Assembly (NCBI GenBank): GCA_902532225.1
Contig: CACAHI010000008.1
Span: 1 to 33,751, forward strand
DNA length: 33,751 nt
Direction of reading: 5' to 3'
Source: an uncultured Pelagibacteraceae bacterium
GTDB lineage: Bacteria > Pseudomonadota > Alphaproteobacteria > Pelagibacterales > Pelagibacteraceae
The position numbers and the translations under genes were made by a program. The notes beneath the pieces are model-generated. The model was not told where the DNA came from. It searched no databases and saw only the letters and a list, made by a program, of their open reading frames with translations. Positions within the stretch are counted from its first letter, which is position 1. The number at the start of each line of letters is the position of its first letter. This document shows positions 1 through 8,053 of this stretch, in pieces.

Positions 1-622
1 TTGTTGGTTTGCCAAATTTATCTAGAGCAACTCCTTCAGGTATTTTTTTCCCTGTTCTTGCAGCAACTCTTATTTTACCTCTATTAATTACAGAAACTGA
101 AGTATCTAAGATAAAAGGAATTTTTGATGAAGTAGGTGTTCCAAAACAAATTGGATTTGTTCCAAACAAACTTTTTTTAGATCCGTGAGGAGCTATTGCT
201 GGAGGAGCATTCGTAAAACAAAAAACAATTAAATTTTTTTTAACAGCTTGCTCTGCATAATAACCAGAAAGTCCATAATGGCCACTATTTTTAATTCCAA
301 CTAAACCAAACCCAGTTTTTTTGGCACATTTTATTGCATTTTTCATCCCAATCTCTGCAGAAACAAAACCAATACTGTTGTTTGCATCTATATGAATTAT
401 AGATGGAGAAATTTTTTTTAATTTTATTTTTGGTTTTGGATTTATAACTTTTTTTTGAATTCTATCACAATACATTTTAAGTCTTGATAATCCGTGAGAA
501 TGAGCTCCTACCAATTCAGCATTTATTATAGCTTTTGAACATATGGCTGCATGTTTTGAACTTAACCCGTTCTTTTTTAAAATTTTAATTATTATTTGAT
601 TTAATTTTTTTCCATTAACCAT
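1..622 (-). CDS. Ldh2-family malate/L-lactate/sulfolactate-type dehydrogenase (3' end outside window)
   Basis: This reading frame starts at the ATG at 622 and runs out of the window after about 207 residues. It is an NAD(P)-dependent 2-oxoacid/2-hydroxyacid oxidoreductase of the Ldh2/MDH2 family, a cytosolic fold unrelated to classical malate dehydrogenase. Visible family features are AHSHGLSRL near residues 40-48 (H43 matches the catalytic His), NSGHYGLSGYYAEQA around residues 112-126, and a TNAPPAIAPHG...GTNPICFGTP block. The start lies 22 bp inside the preceding sugar dehydrogenase gene, so the two are probably translationally coupled at the end of the tauABC transcript. The family contains malate, sulfolactate (ComC), ureidoglycolate, diketogulonate and imino-acid reductases, and the sequence alone does not choose between them. 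Sulfolactate is attractive because of the taurine context, but that is inference. Confidence 0.85.
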   Translation of the reverse strand, partial: MVNGKKLNQIIIKILKKNGLSSKHAAICSKAIINAELVGAHSHGLSRLKMYCDRIQKKVINPKPKIKLKKISPSIIHIDANNSIGFVSAEIGMKNAIKCAKKTGFGLVGIKNSGHYGLSGYYAEQAVKKNLIVFCFTNAPPAIAPHGSKKSLFGTNPICFGTPTSSKIPFILDTSVSVINRGKIRVAARTGKKIPEGVALDKFGKPT

Positions 623-1668
623 AGCGCATCTTGACTTAAAAAATATATCTTACCAGTAGAAGGATGTATTTGTATATCTCTTATTCTTCCTATTTTATTT
701 TTAAATATAATGTTTTCTTCAACATTATTTTTGTCCAAAAATTCTAATTTTCTAAGTGATTTATCCTTTAATGATGTAATTAGAGCAGAATTATTCCATT
801 CCTCGAATTCTTTACCTTTATAAATAGTAATTGCACTAGTAGCAATTGAAGGAACCCAATATTTAATTGCTTTTGTAAATCCAGGTTTCCATTTTGGGCC
901 AATTTTTGTTCCTGTATAATTAGTTCCTCCCCATCCTAAAATTTTCCATCCATAATTTTCTCCTATTTTAGCTTCGCCAAACCAATCTCCACCTTTGGCT
1001 CCATGGTTGCTAATATAAACTTTTCCATCAAAAGGTGACAAGGTCAATCCCTGAGGATTTCTTACTCCAATTTGATAAATTTCTGGCAACCAATCTTTTT
1101 TATTTAAAAATTTTGGATTATCAATTGGAATGCTTCCATCCAAATGAATCCTTATAATACTTCCAGGGTGCTTAGATGGATCTTGTGCAATCATACCTTG
1201 GCCTCTTTCACCAATAGAAGCGAACAAATAATTCTCTTTAATGGCCAATCTTGAACCAAAATGATACATCGAGTCTATTGGTGGAAATGCTTGAAAAATA
1301 TTTTTAAAAGTAATTTTTTTTTCATCAAACATTCCTTTGGCGATAGAAGTGCTTGTTTTCCAACCATCTCTCTTTTCTGTATAAGAAACCCAAACTGAAT
1401 TATTTTTAAAAATAATATCAAGCAATCCTCCTTGACCATATTCAAGTACTTTTAAATTATGATTTATTTCTTTAATATTTTTATTAAGTAAATTAATTAA
1501 TTTAATTTTACCTGACTTTTCAGTAATTAATAATGTATCGTCATTTATGAATGTAGATCCCCAAGGTTCATTTAATGAAAGAATCTTTTTAAAACTAAGT
1601 TCTTGCTCTTCTGCGATTGAGATAGAAGAGAAAAATAAAAATAAAAATATTAACCTTTTCCACGCCAT
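601..1668 (-). CDS. PQQ-dependent aldose sugar dehydrogenase-like protein, exported (GSDH family)
   Basis: A 355-residue exported beta-propeller protein of the glucose/sorbosone dehydrogenase family. Residues 1-19 form a signal peptide (KR, then a hydrophobic stretch, cleavage likely after SIA). The family pattern is clear: EPWGSTFINDDTLLITEK after the signal, GQGGLLDI, HFGSRLAI (the His matches the catalytic base of soluble glucose dehydrogenase), LFASIGERG, GSIIRIHLDGSIP, and YQIGVRNPQGLTLSP followed by GENYGWKILG. Members oxidise sugars in the periplasm using PQQ. No PQQ biosynthesis gene lies in the window, and the real substrate and cofactor use are unknown. The gene begins 19 bp inside the end of tauC and ends 22 bp inside the Ldh2 gene, so it appears to be part of the tau operon. 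The role within a taurine operon is unclear. Confidence 0.88.
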   Translation of the reverse strand: MAWKRLIFLFLFFSSISIAEEQELSFKKILSLNEPWGSTFINDDTLLITEKSGKIKLINLLNKNIKEINHNLKVLEYGQGGLLDIIFKNNSVWVSYTEKRDGWKTSTSIAKGMFDEKKITFKNIFQAFPPIDSMYHFGSRLAIKENYLFASIGERGQGMIAQDPSKHPGSIIRIHLDGSIPIDNPKFLNKKDWLPEIYQIGVRNPQGLTLSPFDGKVYISNHGAKGGDWFGEAKIGENYGWKILGWGGTNYTGTKIGPKWKPGFTKAIKYWVPSIATSAITIYKGKEFEEWNNSALITSLKDKSLRKLEFLDKNNVEENIIFKNKIGRIRDIQIHPSTGKIYFLSQDALWLMEKN

Positions 1669-3575
1669 GGGATCGTTTTATCGATTATTTTTCTTAATGT
1701 AACGTCGAATAATAGTCCCAGCATTCCCATGATAAATATTGTTATCCAAATAACTTCATATTGGAAGTATTTCTTAGCAACATTTTCAACAAATCCTATT
1801 CCTGTAGTTCCTGCTAAAAATTCTGCTGCCACAAGGGTTCCCCAACACATACCAACAGCAACTCTTATTCCAGTTAAGATTTCAGGCAAAGAGTTTGGAA
1901 AAATTACATATCTTAATATTTGTTTCTTCGAAGCGCCAAGTGAATGAGCAGCATGAATTTTTGATAGTTGAGTTCCAGAAGCCCCAGCTCTTGCTGAAAT
2001 AATCATTATGGATAAAGATACCATAAATAATAAGAATACTTTTCCGGTATTGTCGATACCTAATACAGATATAATAAGTGGAGCCCAGGCTAAAGGTGGC
2101 ACCGGTCTGTAAAGTTCAATCAAAGGATCGAAGAAACCCTTGGCAAATCTATTTAAACCCATAAACAATCCCAAAGGAACTCCAATTAAAATTCCAAAAA
2201 TTAGTCCTAAAAATACTCGTAAAAATGAATCCCAAATATGTCCATAAGGAACTGGAATTTTAAATAATTTAAAATCACCTGTAACAATTTTAAGAACGTT
2301 TCCTTTGAAATTTTGTTTAACAACACCTTCATTAGTATGTATAGGATATTCTCCAGGTAGAATGTCAGCTATCCAATCAGGTAAAATAAATCCAATTATT
2401 TTACTTACATCCATCATGTCAATCCAAAGCAGAGGAATATTTTTGTAACCGACGCTAGGTTTTGACATTAAAATAAATTTATTTAATGTATCAGATGGTT
2501 TTGGTAACCATCTTCCAGAACCTTGTTCAGAGCAGCTAGGACCGCTCGCAACGATTGTTCCCGCAGGAAATAAAAGTATATCAACTAATCTTAAGCCACC
2601 TTGCTCAGATTTTTGCAGATTATCAAATTCAATGATTGCACTTTGCATCTCATTAAGAGCATTTGGTGGATAGATGCTAGCATACTCAATTCTTCTTGCA
2701 ATTTTAACAATATCTTTTGCATAAGTAGATGCAATTTCTTCTGCATCATCTAAGTTTTTCCTGTATATTTTTATTTCTTCTTTTAATTCTTTAATTGAAT
2801 TTTTAAATAGTGAATTATGATTTCTTAACTTAAAAAATTTATCATTAATTACTTGAAGCTCTTCTGCAGCTGCATGAAATTTTAAACCTTTATCAGTAGC
2901 AGGCACCAATGGAACTTCTAAAGTATTTTCTATGGATCCAGTTCCTGCTTGCACTTTTATAATGCCCCATTTACCTTGTTCTGATATAGCTTTTTGTCGT
3001 TCATTTTTTTCCGCTTCTGTTTCAAATGGATAATCTTTGTTTTTAAAATTTGAGCTTAATAATTTTAACTCGTCCGTCATTTCTTTAATTTTAATTTTTG
3101 TATCCATTTCCATTAAATTATCGTTTGTTAGCAGAGGAATTAACTGAGTGGTTTTATTAATAAATCTAACTAAATTTGTTTTTTGTTGAATATTTAAATT
3201 TTGAGAATTTTGAATTTCGTTAGTAATTTTATTAAGGTTTTTATTTTCGATTTTTATTATTGAGGTACTTTTAAATTCTCTTTCTTTGATTGGAAATTGA
3301 TATTTTAATCCCATCAAAGAATCATTTACTTTAGCAACCTGGCATAATTCATTAGCAGATTTTGGATAAAACCCTTTAGCAATATCCCAAGAGTAATATA
3401 ACCAAATTAGTAAGAGCGCACTACTCCCGACAATTACCCAGTGTGTTCCCCCTTTAGCTCTTTCTGGGTTACCAAAAACTGCATCAACTTTTTCTGTTTT
3501 TATTAATCTTCTACCGTAAAGAATACATCCAACAATTGATACAAGGATTAATATTGTTATGATTTGGGTAAGCAT
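1650..3575 (-). CDS. tauC: Taurine-type ABC transporter permease with large N-terminal extension
   Basis: Inner-membrane permease of the nitrate/sulfonate/taurine ABC importer family. Residues about 439-641 are a standard BPD_transp_1 core with PYGHIWDSFLRVFLG, the ELYRPVPPLAWAPL segment and the EAA loop at 539-560 (AAHSLGASKKQILRYVIFP), which contacts the ATPase. This core alone is about 200 residues, while ordinary TauC/SsuC proteins are about 250-280. Ahead of it are two predicted membrane helices (about 4-21 and 46-64) and roughly 370 mostly hydrophilic residues with long Lys/Glu/Asn-rich stretches likely to be helical, ending in a small segment with ASGPSCSEQGSGRW and two Trp/Pro-rich patches. 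The gene directly follows tauB with no spacer. The tau assignment rests on the neighbours (TauA, TauB, aminotransferase, Ald). The extension could sit in the periplasm and assist substrate delivery, but that is a guess. Confidence 0.88.
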   Translation of the reverse strand: MLTQIITILILVSIVGCILYGRRLIKTEKVDAVFGNPERAKGGTHWVIVGSSALLLIWLYYSWDIAKGFYPKSANELCQVAKVNDSLMGLKYQFPIKEREFKSTSIIKIENKNLNKITNEIQNSQNLNIQQKTNLVRFINKTTQLIPLLTNDNLMEMDTKIKIKEMTDELKLLSSNFKNKDYPFETEAEKNERQKAISEQGKWGIIKVQAGTGSIENTLEVPLVPATDKGLKFHAAAEELQVINDKFFKLRNHNSLFKNSIKELKEEIKIYRKNLDDAEEIASTYAKDIVKIARRIEYASIYPPNALNEMQSAIIEFDNLQKSEQGGLRLVDILLFPAGTIVASGPSCSEQGSGRWLPKPSDTLNKFILMSKPSVGYKNIPLLWIDMMDVSKIIGFILPDWIADILPGEYPIHTNEGVVKQNFKGNVLKIVTGDFKLFKIPVPYGHIWDSFLRVFLGLIFGILIGVPLGLFMGLNRFAKGFFDPLIELYRPVPPLAWAPLIISVLGIDNTGKVFLLFMVSLSIMIISARAGASGTQLSKIHAAHSLGASKKQILRYVIFPNSLPEILTGIRVAVGMCWGTLVAAEFLAGTTGIGFVENVAKKYFQYEVIWITIFIMGMLGLLFDVTLRKIIDKTIPWRGKG

Positions 3576-4373
3576 TTAATTATCTTTCCCCATAATTTCC
3601 TCTTCCATGTTCCAGATCATGGATAATATTTCTTCTCTTTTTGATGAAAATTCTTTGTTTTTTTTAATTTCCCTTACATCTTCTTTTAATCCCATTTCTG
3701 CAAAAGGAAGATTGTATTCTTTATGTATTCTACCTGGTCTTGGCGCCATAACATATAGTCTTTCACCAAGTAATAAAGCTTCTTCTACCGAGTGAGTAAT
3801 TAAAATAATTGTTTTTCCTGTCTCCTTCCAAATTTTTAAAACTAGAGACTGCATTTTTTCTCTTGTTAATGCATCAAGCGCACCCAGAGGTTCATCCATC
3901 AAAATTAAATCTGGATCATTAATTAAACATCTTGCAAGAGCAACTCTTTGCTGCATACCACCAGATAATTGATAAGTTGGTGTATCTCCAAATCCTTTTA
4001 ACCCAACTATATCTAACCACTCTTCAACTTTTTTTGCCGTAGTTTCAGAATTTTCTTTTTTCATCCTAAGGCCAAAATTTACATTTTCAGAAACCGTTAA
4101 CCATTCAAATAGAGCACCTTGCTGAAAGACCATACCTCTATCAACACCTGGTCCATTAATTTCATTATTACCTAAAGTTATAGTTCCAGATGTTGGTCTG
4201 ATAAAACCAGCTGCAATATTTAATAATGTAGTTTTTCCACAACCAGAAGGACCTAATACTGTTAAAAGTTCACCTTTTTTAATTGTGAAATTTAAATCTT
4301 TTAATGCATGAACAGTTTCTCCTTTTGGAGATTTAAAAATCATATTTAGATTTTGAGAAACTAAATCACTCAT
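3576..4373 (-). CDS. tauB: Taurine-type ABC transporter ATP-binding protein
   Basis: Cytoplasmic ATPase subunit, 265 residues, the usual size for TauB/SsuB. All nucleotide-binding motifs are intact: Walker A GPSGCGKTT at 41-49, Q-loop VFQQ at 82-85, signature LSGGMQQ at 136-142, Walker B LILMDE at 156-161, D-loop ALD, and the switch His at 194 (ITHS). The C-terminal stretch APRPGRIHKEY is typical of the nitrate/sulfonate/taurine subfamily. It abuts tauC exactly and is separated from tauA by 88 bp holding a hairpin with a U-tract, so it should be made at a lower level than the binding protein. Substrate identity is inferred from the neighbours, because TauB, SsuB and NrtD are hard to tell apart. 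Confidence 0.93.
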   Translation of the reverse strand: MSDLVSQNLNMIFKSPKGETVHALKDLNFTIKKGELLTVLGPSGCGKTTLLNIAAGFIRPTSGTITLGNNEINGPGVDRGMVFQQGALFEWLTVSENVNFGLRMKKENSETTAKKVEEWLDIVGLKGFGDTPTYQLSGGMQQRVALARCLINDPDLILMDEPLGALDALTREKMQSLVLKIWKETGKTIILITHSVEEALLLGERLYVMAPRPGRIHKEYNLPFAEMGLKEDVREIKKNKEFSSKREEILSMIWNMEEEIMGKDN

Positions 4374-4400
4374 AAAATAACTTTATATTAAAATTCTAAT

Positions 4401-4438
4401 AAAAAAAATAGGCACCAATTAAAAAAATTGGCGCCTAT
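4401..4438 (-). terminator. Intrinsic terminator/attenuator between tauA and tauB
   Basis: Read on the minus strand, a 13 bp stem (4426-4438 pairing with 4408-4420, with one G-U pair) closes a 5-nt all-U loop and is followed directly by a run of U (4401-4408). It lies just after the tauA stop and before tauB. This form fits a partial terminator that gives more binding protein than transporter subunits. Confidence 0.85.
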
Positions 4439-4461
4439 TAAATTTTTCTTTCTCTGTTTAA

Positions 4462-5403
4462 TTATAGAGGCAAGAAACTAGTGTCTACATTTCCTTTTGG
4501 TGTTCCCATTCCATCTAAGAATCCCTTAAGATTACCACTCTCCATAGATTTTTTAGTTTCTGCTGGAGTTAGAAATTTAAATCCACCAATAGTTTCTTTC
4601 ATATCTGCTAACTTCATTTCAGCATCTTTAGCTATAACATTTAAGTCAGATTTGCCTGATGCATATCTAGCATTTGCTTCATGAGTTACTTCTATGAAAG
4701 TTCTTAACATTCCTGGATTTTCCTTCATAAACTTTGTAGTTACTGAAGTAATATCTATACCCAAGATACCTGCGTCTCTAGCTTCTTGGACTGTAAGTAA
4801 TCTACCACCAACTGCAGTTGCAGCTTTGATAGAGTTACCACCAAATAAACATGCCATTACAACATCACCGCTAACTAATGCAGCAGCTCCTTCTTCAGGG
4901 TCCATTTGAATTACATCCATTTTATTTCTGTCAGCTCCTACAACTTTCATACTTTCATCAAAAACGTACTCAGCCATTGTTCCTAGTGGAACAGCAACTT
5001 TTTTACCTTCTAATTCAGAACCATTAGCTTTTGTGATTCCTGAAGCGTTTGAAGTTACACAAGTTGTTCCGCCCATACCGTACTCCATAGCAATATCAAC
5101 AAGTTTGATTGGTGCTTTAGATTTTACAGCGTTAATAAATGGAACTAATCCTTGTGAGTAAGAAATATCGATATCTCCTGCTAACATAGCATCAGTCATT
5201 GCTCCACCATTAGTGAAGTTTGTCCATTTAACTGGAACTCCTAATGCTTTTTCATACATTCCTTTAACCTTGTCTTCTTGGTTAGGTGTTGGCCATTCTA
5301 AGAAGAAAGCAACTCTAACTTCGTTTGCAGCTGAGTTAGCTACAGAAACAAATAAGTTAAGAGCAACAAACGTTCCTAGAAGAAAACTAATTATTTTTTT
5401 CAT
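4462..5403 (-). CDS. tauA: Taurine-type ABC transporter periplasmic binding protein
   Basis: Periplasmic solute-binding protein, 313 residues, of the NMT1/TauA/SsuA cluster. Residues 1-25 are a signal peptide (KK, hydrophobic core, cleavage after NSA). The mature part opens with EVRVAFFLEWPTP, then a GGAMTDAMLAGDIDISY segment and DIAMEYGMGGTTCV, typical of sulfonate/taurine receptors in which the first lobe reports the substrate backbone. It has the best ribosome-binding site seen in the window (GAGGAG, 5 nt before the ATG) and a strong hairpin behind it, both consistent with high expression. Divergent from the aminotransferase gene across a 177 bp shared promoter region. Taurine as substrate is inferred from the aminotransferase and Ald neighbours and from the same arrangement in cultured SAR11; other small sulfonates are possible. 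Confidence 0.9.
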   Translation of the reverse strand: MKKIISFLLGTFVALNLFVSVANSAANEVRVAFFLEWPTPNQEDKVKGMYEKALGVPVKWTNFTNGGAMTDAMLAGDIDISYSQGLVPFINAVKSKAPIKLVDIAMEYGMGGTTCVTSNASGITKANGSELEGKKVAVPLGTMAEYVFDESMKVVGADRNKMDVIQMDPEEGAAALVSGDVVMACLFGGNSIKAATAVGGRLLTVQEARDAGILGIDITSVTTKFMKENPGMLRTFIEVTHEANARYASGKSDLNVIAKDAEMKLADMKETIGGFKFLTPAETKKSMESGNLKGFLDGMGTPKGNVDTSFLPL

Positions 5404-5408
5404 TTAAT

Positions 5409-5414
5409 CTCCTC
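5409..5414 (-). promoter_or_regulatory. Strong Shine-Dalgarno of tauA
   Basis: GAGGAG on the minus strand, 5 nt before the tauA ATG. Most genes in this window lack a recognisable Shine-Dalgarno, so this one stands out and supports high translation of the binding protein and the chosen start. Confidence 0.8.
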
Positions 5415-5531
5415 TTTAAATTTAAATTTAAAACAGTGATTAAAGTTGATTATAAGACTTATGTAAATGAAAGAGTTGTTCGAAACAGTGCGAATTAGAC
5501 AACAATACAATTAAAAGTTGTAATCAAAAAC

Positions 5532-5557
5532 TAATAATTTTCTAGTTAAAATTATTA
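5532..5557. promoter_or_regulatory. AT-rich 10 bp inverted repeat in the tauA/aminotransferase divergent region
   Basis: TAATAATTTT (5532-5541) and AAAATTATTA (5548-5557) are a perfect inverted repeat around CTAGTT, ending 23 bp before the aminotransferase ATG. It could be an operator for a dimeric regulator or part of the leader. All-A/T arms arise by chance in DNA like this, so the support is weak. Confidence 0.3.
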
Positions 5558-5580
5558 AATTAGTCTAAATATTATTTTTT

Positions 5581-6927
5581 ATGAGTAGTGAAAATAAATC
5601 ACCAATACCGAATTCTTTAAATGAACATTGGATGCCATTTACATCTAATAAGGATTTTAAAGAAAATCCAAGACTAATTACAGAAGCAAAAGGCGTGTAC
5701 ATGAAAAACCATCATGGACAAACTTTAATCGATGCGAGTTCTGGACTTTTTTGCAACCCACTAGGGCATGGTAGAAAAGAGATAATTGACGCAATAACAA
5801 AGCAATTAAGTACGTTAGATTATTGCCAACCCTTCCAACAAGGTTTTGGTGGATCTTTTGAATTAGCTACGAGAATATCTAAACATACACCAGGAAATTT
5901 AAATAGAATTTTTTATACAATTTGTGGATCAACTGCAGTTGAAACTGCTATTAAAATTGCAATCGCTTATCATAAAGCTAGAGGAGAAGGTCAGAGATTT
6001 AGATTTGTTGGTAGAGAGCGTGCTTATCATGGAATGAATATTGGAGCAACTTCAGTTGGTGGAATGGTTAATAACGTAAAAACATTTGCGAGTGTTTTAA
6101 TGCCAGGCGTAGTTCATATGAGACATACTCATCTACCAGAACATAAATTTATATCTGGCCAACCTGAAACTGGTGCAGAGATCGCTAATGACCTTGAAAG
6201 AATTTGTATGAACTTCGGAGGAGAAAATATTGCAGCGTGTATAGTTGAGCCTGTAGCTGGTTCTACTGGAACATTAGTTCCACCAAAAGGGTATCTGCAA
6301 AGACTTAGAGAAATTTGTGACAAACATGGAATACTTTTAATTTTTGATGAAGTTATAACTGGCTGGGGAAGAATGGGTTCTGCATTTGGTGCCCAAGAAT
6401 TTGGAGTAACGCCAGATATAATGACTATGGCAAAAGCAACTACAAACGGAATAGTTCCAATGGGAGTAGTTGCATGTAAAGAAGAAATATATGATGCAGT
6501 CATGGACGGTTCACCAAAAGGAACTATCGAATTATTTCATGGGTATACTTATTCAGGAATTCCTGTTTCAGTTGCCGCAGCTTTAGCAGTTCAAGATATA
6601 TTTGAGAAAGAAGATATTTTTAAAAGAGCAAAAGAATTATCTCCATATTTTCAAGAAGCTATCTTTTCATTAAAAGACATTGATATTGTTGAAAATATAA
6701 GAGGTTATGGAATGATGGCAGGTATTGATATGAAAATGGATCAAAAACCTGGCAAAGCAGGTTTTAGTTGTTTTAAACATTGTTATGAAGTTGGAATAAA
6801 CTTCAAGGCTACAGGTGATTGTTTAATAATTGCGCCAATGTTTATCTCAGAAAAAAAACATATTGATGAAATTGTAGATAAACTAAGAACTGGAATTACA
6901 AACTATTCAAAAAACAAAAAAAATTAA
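5581..6927 (+). CDS. Taurine/omega-amino acid:pyruvate aminotransferase (class III, PLP)
   Basis: Cytosolic PLP-dependent class III aminotransferase, 448 residues, full length. The N-terminus LNEHWMPFTSNKDFKENPR is that of the omega-amino acid (beta-alanine):pyruvate group. The PLP phosphate contact region CGSTAVETAIK, the LIFDEVITGWGRMG block with the Asp that binds the PLP nitrogen, and the Schiff-base Lys at residue 285 (MAKATTNGIVPMG) are all intact. With tauABC divergent on one side and alanine dehydrogenase 9 bp downstream, the likely reaction is taurine + pyruvate to sulfoacetaldehyde + alanine. Beta-alanine, GABA or other omega-amino acids are possible substrates. No sulfoacetaldehyde-consuming gene (xsc, pta) lies in the window. 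It starts with ATG without a clear Shine-Dalgarno. Confidence 0.88.
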   Translation: MSSENKSPIPNSLNEHWMPFTSNKDFKENPRLITEAKGVYMKNHHGQTLIDASSGLFCNPLGHGRKEIIDAITKQLSTLDYCQPFQQGFGGSFELATRISKHTPGNLNRIFYTICGSTAVETAIKIAIAYHKARGEGQRFRFVGRERAYHGMNIGATSVGGMVNNVKTFASVLMPGVVHMRHTHLPEHKFISGQPETGAEIANDLERICMNFGGENIAACIVEPVAGSTGTLVPPKGYLQRLREICDKHGILLIFDEVITGWGRMGSAFGAQEFGVTPDIMTMAKATTNGIVPMGVVACKEEIYDAVMDGSPKGTIELFHGYTYSGIPVSVAAALAVQDIFEKEDIFKRAKELSPYFQEAIFSLKDIDIVENIRGYGMMAGIDMKMDQKPGKAGFSCFKHCYEVGINFKATGDCLIIAPMFISEKKHIDEIVDKLRTGITNYSKNKKN

Positions 6928-6936
6928 TTTTCACTT

Positions 6937-8052
6937 ATGAAAATTGGCGTTCCAAAAGAAATAAAACCCCAAGAAAATCGTATTGGCCTAACGCCAGAGA
7001 GTGTGAAAACTTTAGTATCCAATGGACATGATGTTTTAGTTGAAAAAAACGGAGGTTTTGAAGCTGGTTTTGAAAATGATCAATATAAAAATGCAGGTGC
7101 AAAAATATTAGATAGAGCCGAAGATATTTTTAATGATGCTGAAATAATAGTTAAAGTTAAAGAACCTTTGTCAAATGAAGTTAAAATGATCAGAGAAAAT
7201 CAAATTATTTTTACATACTTACATCTAGCTGCAGCAAAAGACTTAACTCAAGGTTTAATAAATTCAAAAGGAGTTTGTATAGCTTATGAGACTGTAACAG
7301 ATGATAAGGGAAGACTCCCACTTCTTGCACCTATGAGTGCGGTAGCTGGAAGAATGTCAGTTCAAGCAGGAGCTCATTGTTTAGAAAAAAATCAAAAAGG
7401 AAGAGGTGTATTATTGGGCGGTGCACCAGGAGGTGAACCTGCAAATGTTTTAATCCTTGGAGGAGGTGTTGTTGGAGAAAATGCTGCTATCATAGCAACT
7501 GGAATGAAAGCAAAAGTTCATATAGTTGACAAATCAGAAGCAAGATTAAAACAATTAAGTGAAATGTTTGGTGATAAAATTATACCTGTTTTAAGTGATA
7601 AAACTGATCTAGAAAAATTAATTTCACAATGTGATCTTTTAGTCGGTGGAGTTTTAATACCAGGGGCCGAAGCTCCAAAACTGGTAACAAAAAAAATGTT
7701 AAAAAATATGAAACGTGGCTCAGTTATTGTTGATGTAGCAATTGATCAAGGAGGGTGTGTTGAAACTAGTAAACCAACAACTCATGCAAATCCAACTTAT
7801 ATAGTTGATGATGTAGTGCATTATTGCGTGGCTAATATGCCTGGAGGAGTTCCAAGGACATCAACTTTTGCACTAAATCAGGCAACGCTTCCATTTTTAA
7901 CAAAGTTAGCAAAAGATGGATATAAAAAATCTTTAAGCAGTGACTCAAATTTTTTAGCAGGTTTAAATGTCTGTCAGGGAAGTGTGACTTATAAAGCAGT
8001 TGCAGATATATTTGGACATAAGTATATTTCGGCAAAAGAGGCGATAAGTTGA
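6937..8052 (+). CDS. ald: Alanine dehydrogenase
   Basis: NAD-dependent L-alanine dehydrogenase, 371 residues, the standard length, converting alanine to pyruvate and ammonium in the cytosol. The N-terminus MKIGVPKEIKPQENRIGLTP is diagnostic. Catalytic and substrate residues are present: K75 in VKVKEP, H96 in TYLHLA, the Rossmann motif GGGVVGENAA, and the Asp in DVAIDQGG. The C-terminal half carries VANMPGGVPRTST and NQATLPF as in all Ald proteins. It sits 9 bp after the aminotransferase, which would make alanine and use up pyruvate, so Ald closes the cycle and releases taurine nitrogen as ammonium. The next gene (SET domain) starts 1 bp after its stop. Confidence 0.96.
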   Translation: MKIGVPKEIKPQENRIGLTPESVKTLVSNGHDVLVEKNGGFEAGFENDQYKNAGAKILDRAEDIFNDAEIIVKVKEPLSNEVKMIRENQIIFTYLHLAAAKDLTQGLINSKGVCIAYETVTDDKGRLPLLAPMSAVAGRMSVQAGAHCLEKNQKGRGVLLGGAPGGEPANVLILGGGVVGENAAIIATGMKAKVHIVDKSEARLKQLSEMFGDKIIPVLSDKTDLEKLISQCDLLVGGVLIPGAEAPKLVTKKMLKNMKRGSVIVDVAIDQGGCVETSKPTTHANPTYIVDDVVHYCVANMPGGVPRTSTFALNQATLPFLTKLAKDGYKKSLSSDSNFLAGLNVCQGSVTYKAVADIFGHKYISAKEAIS

Positions 8053-8053
8053 A

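Noticed and set aside
4481..4909. Open frames on the plus strand opposite tauA
   Set aside because: They lie antisense to a well-supported gene and have no recognisable motifs or domain.
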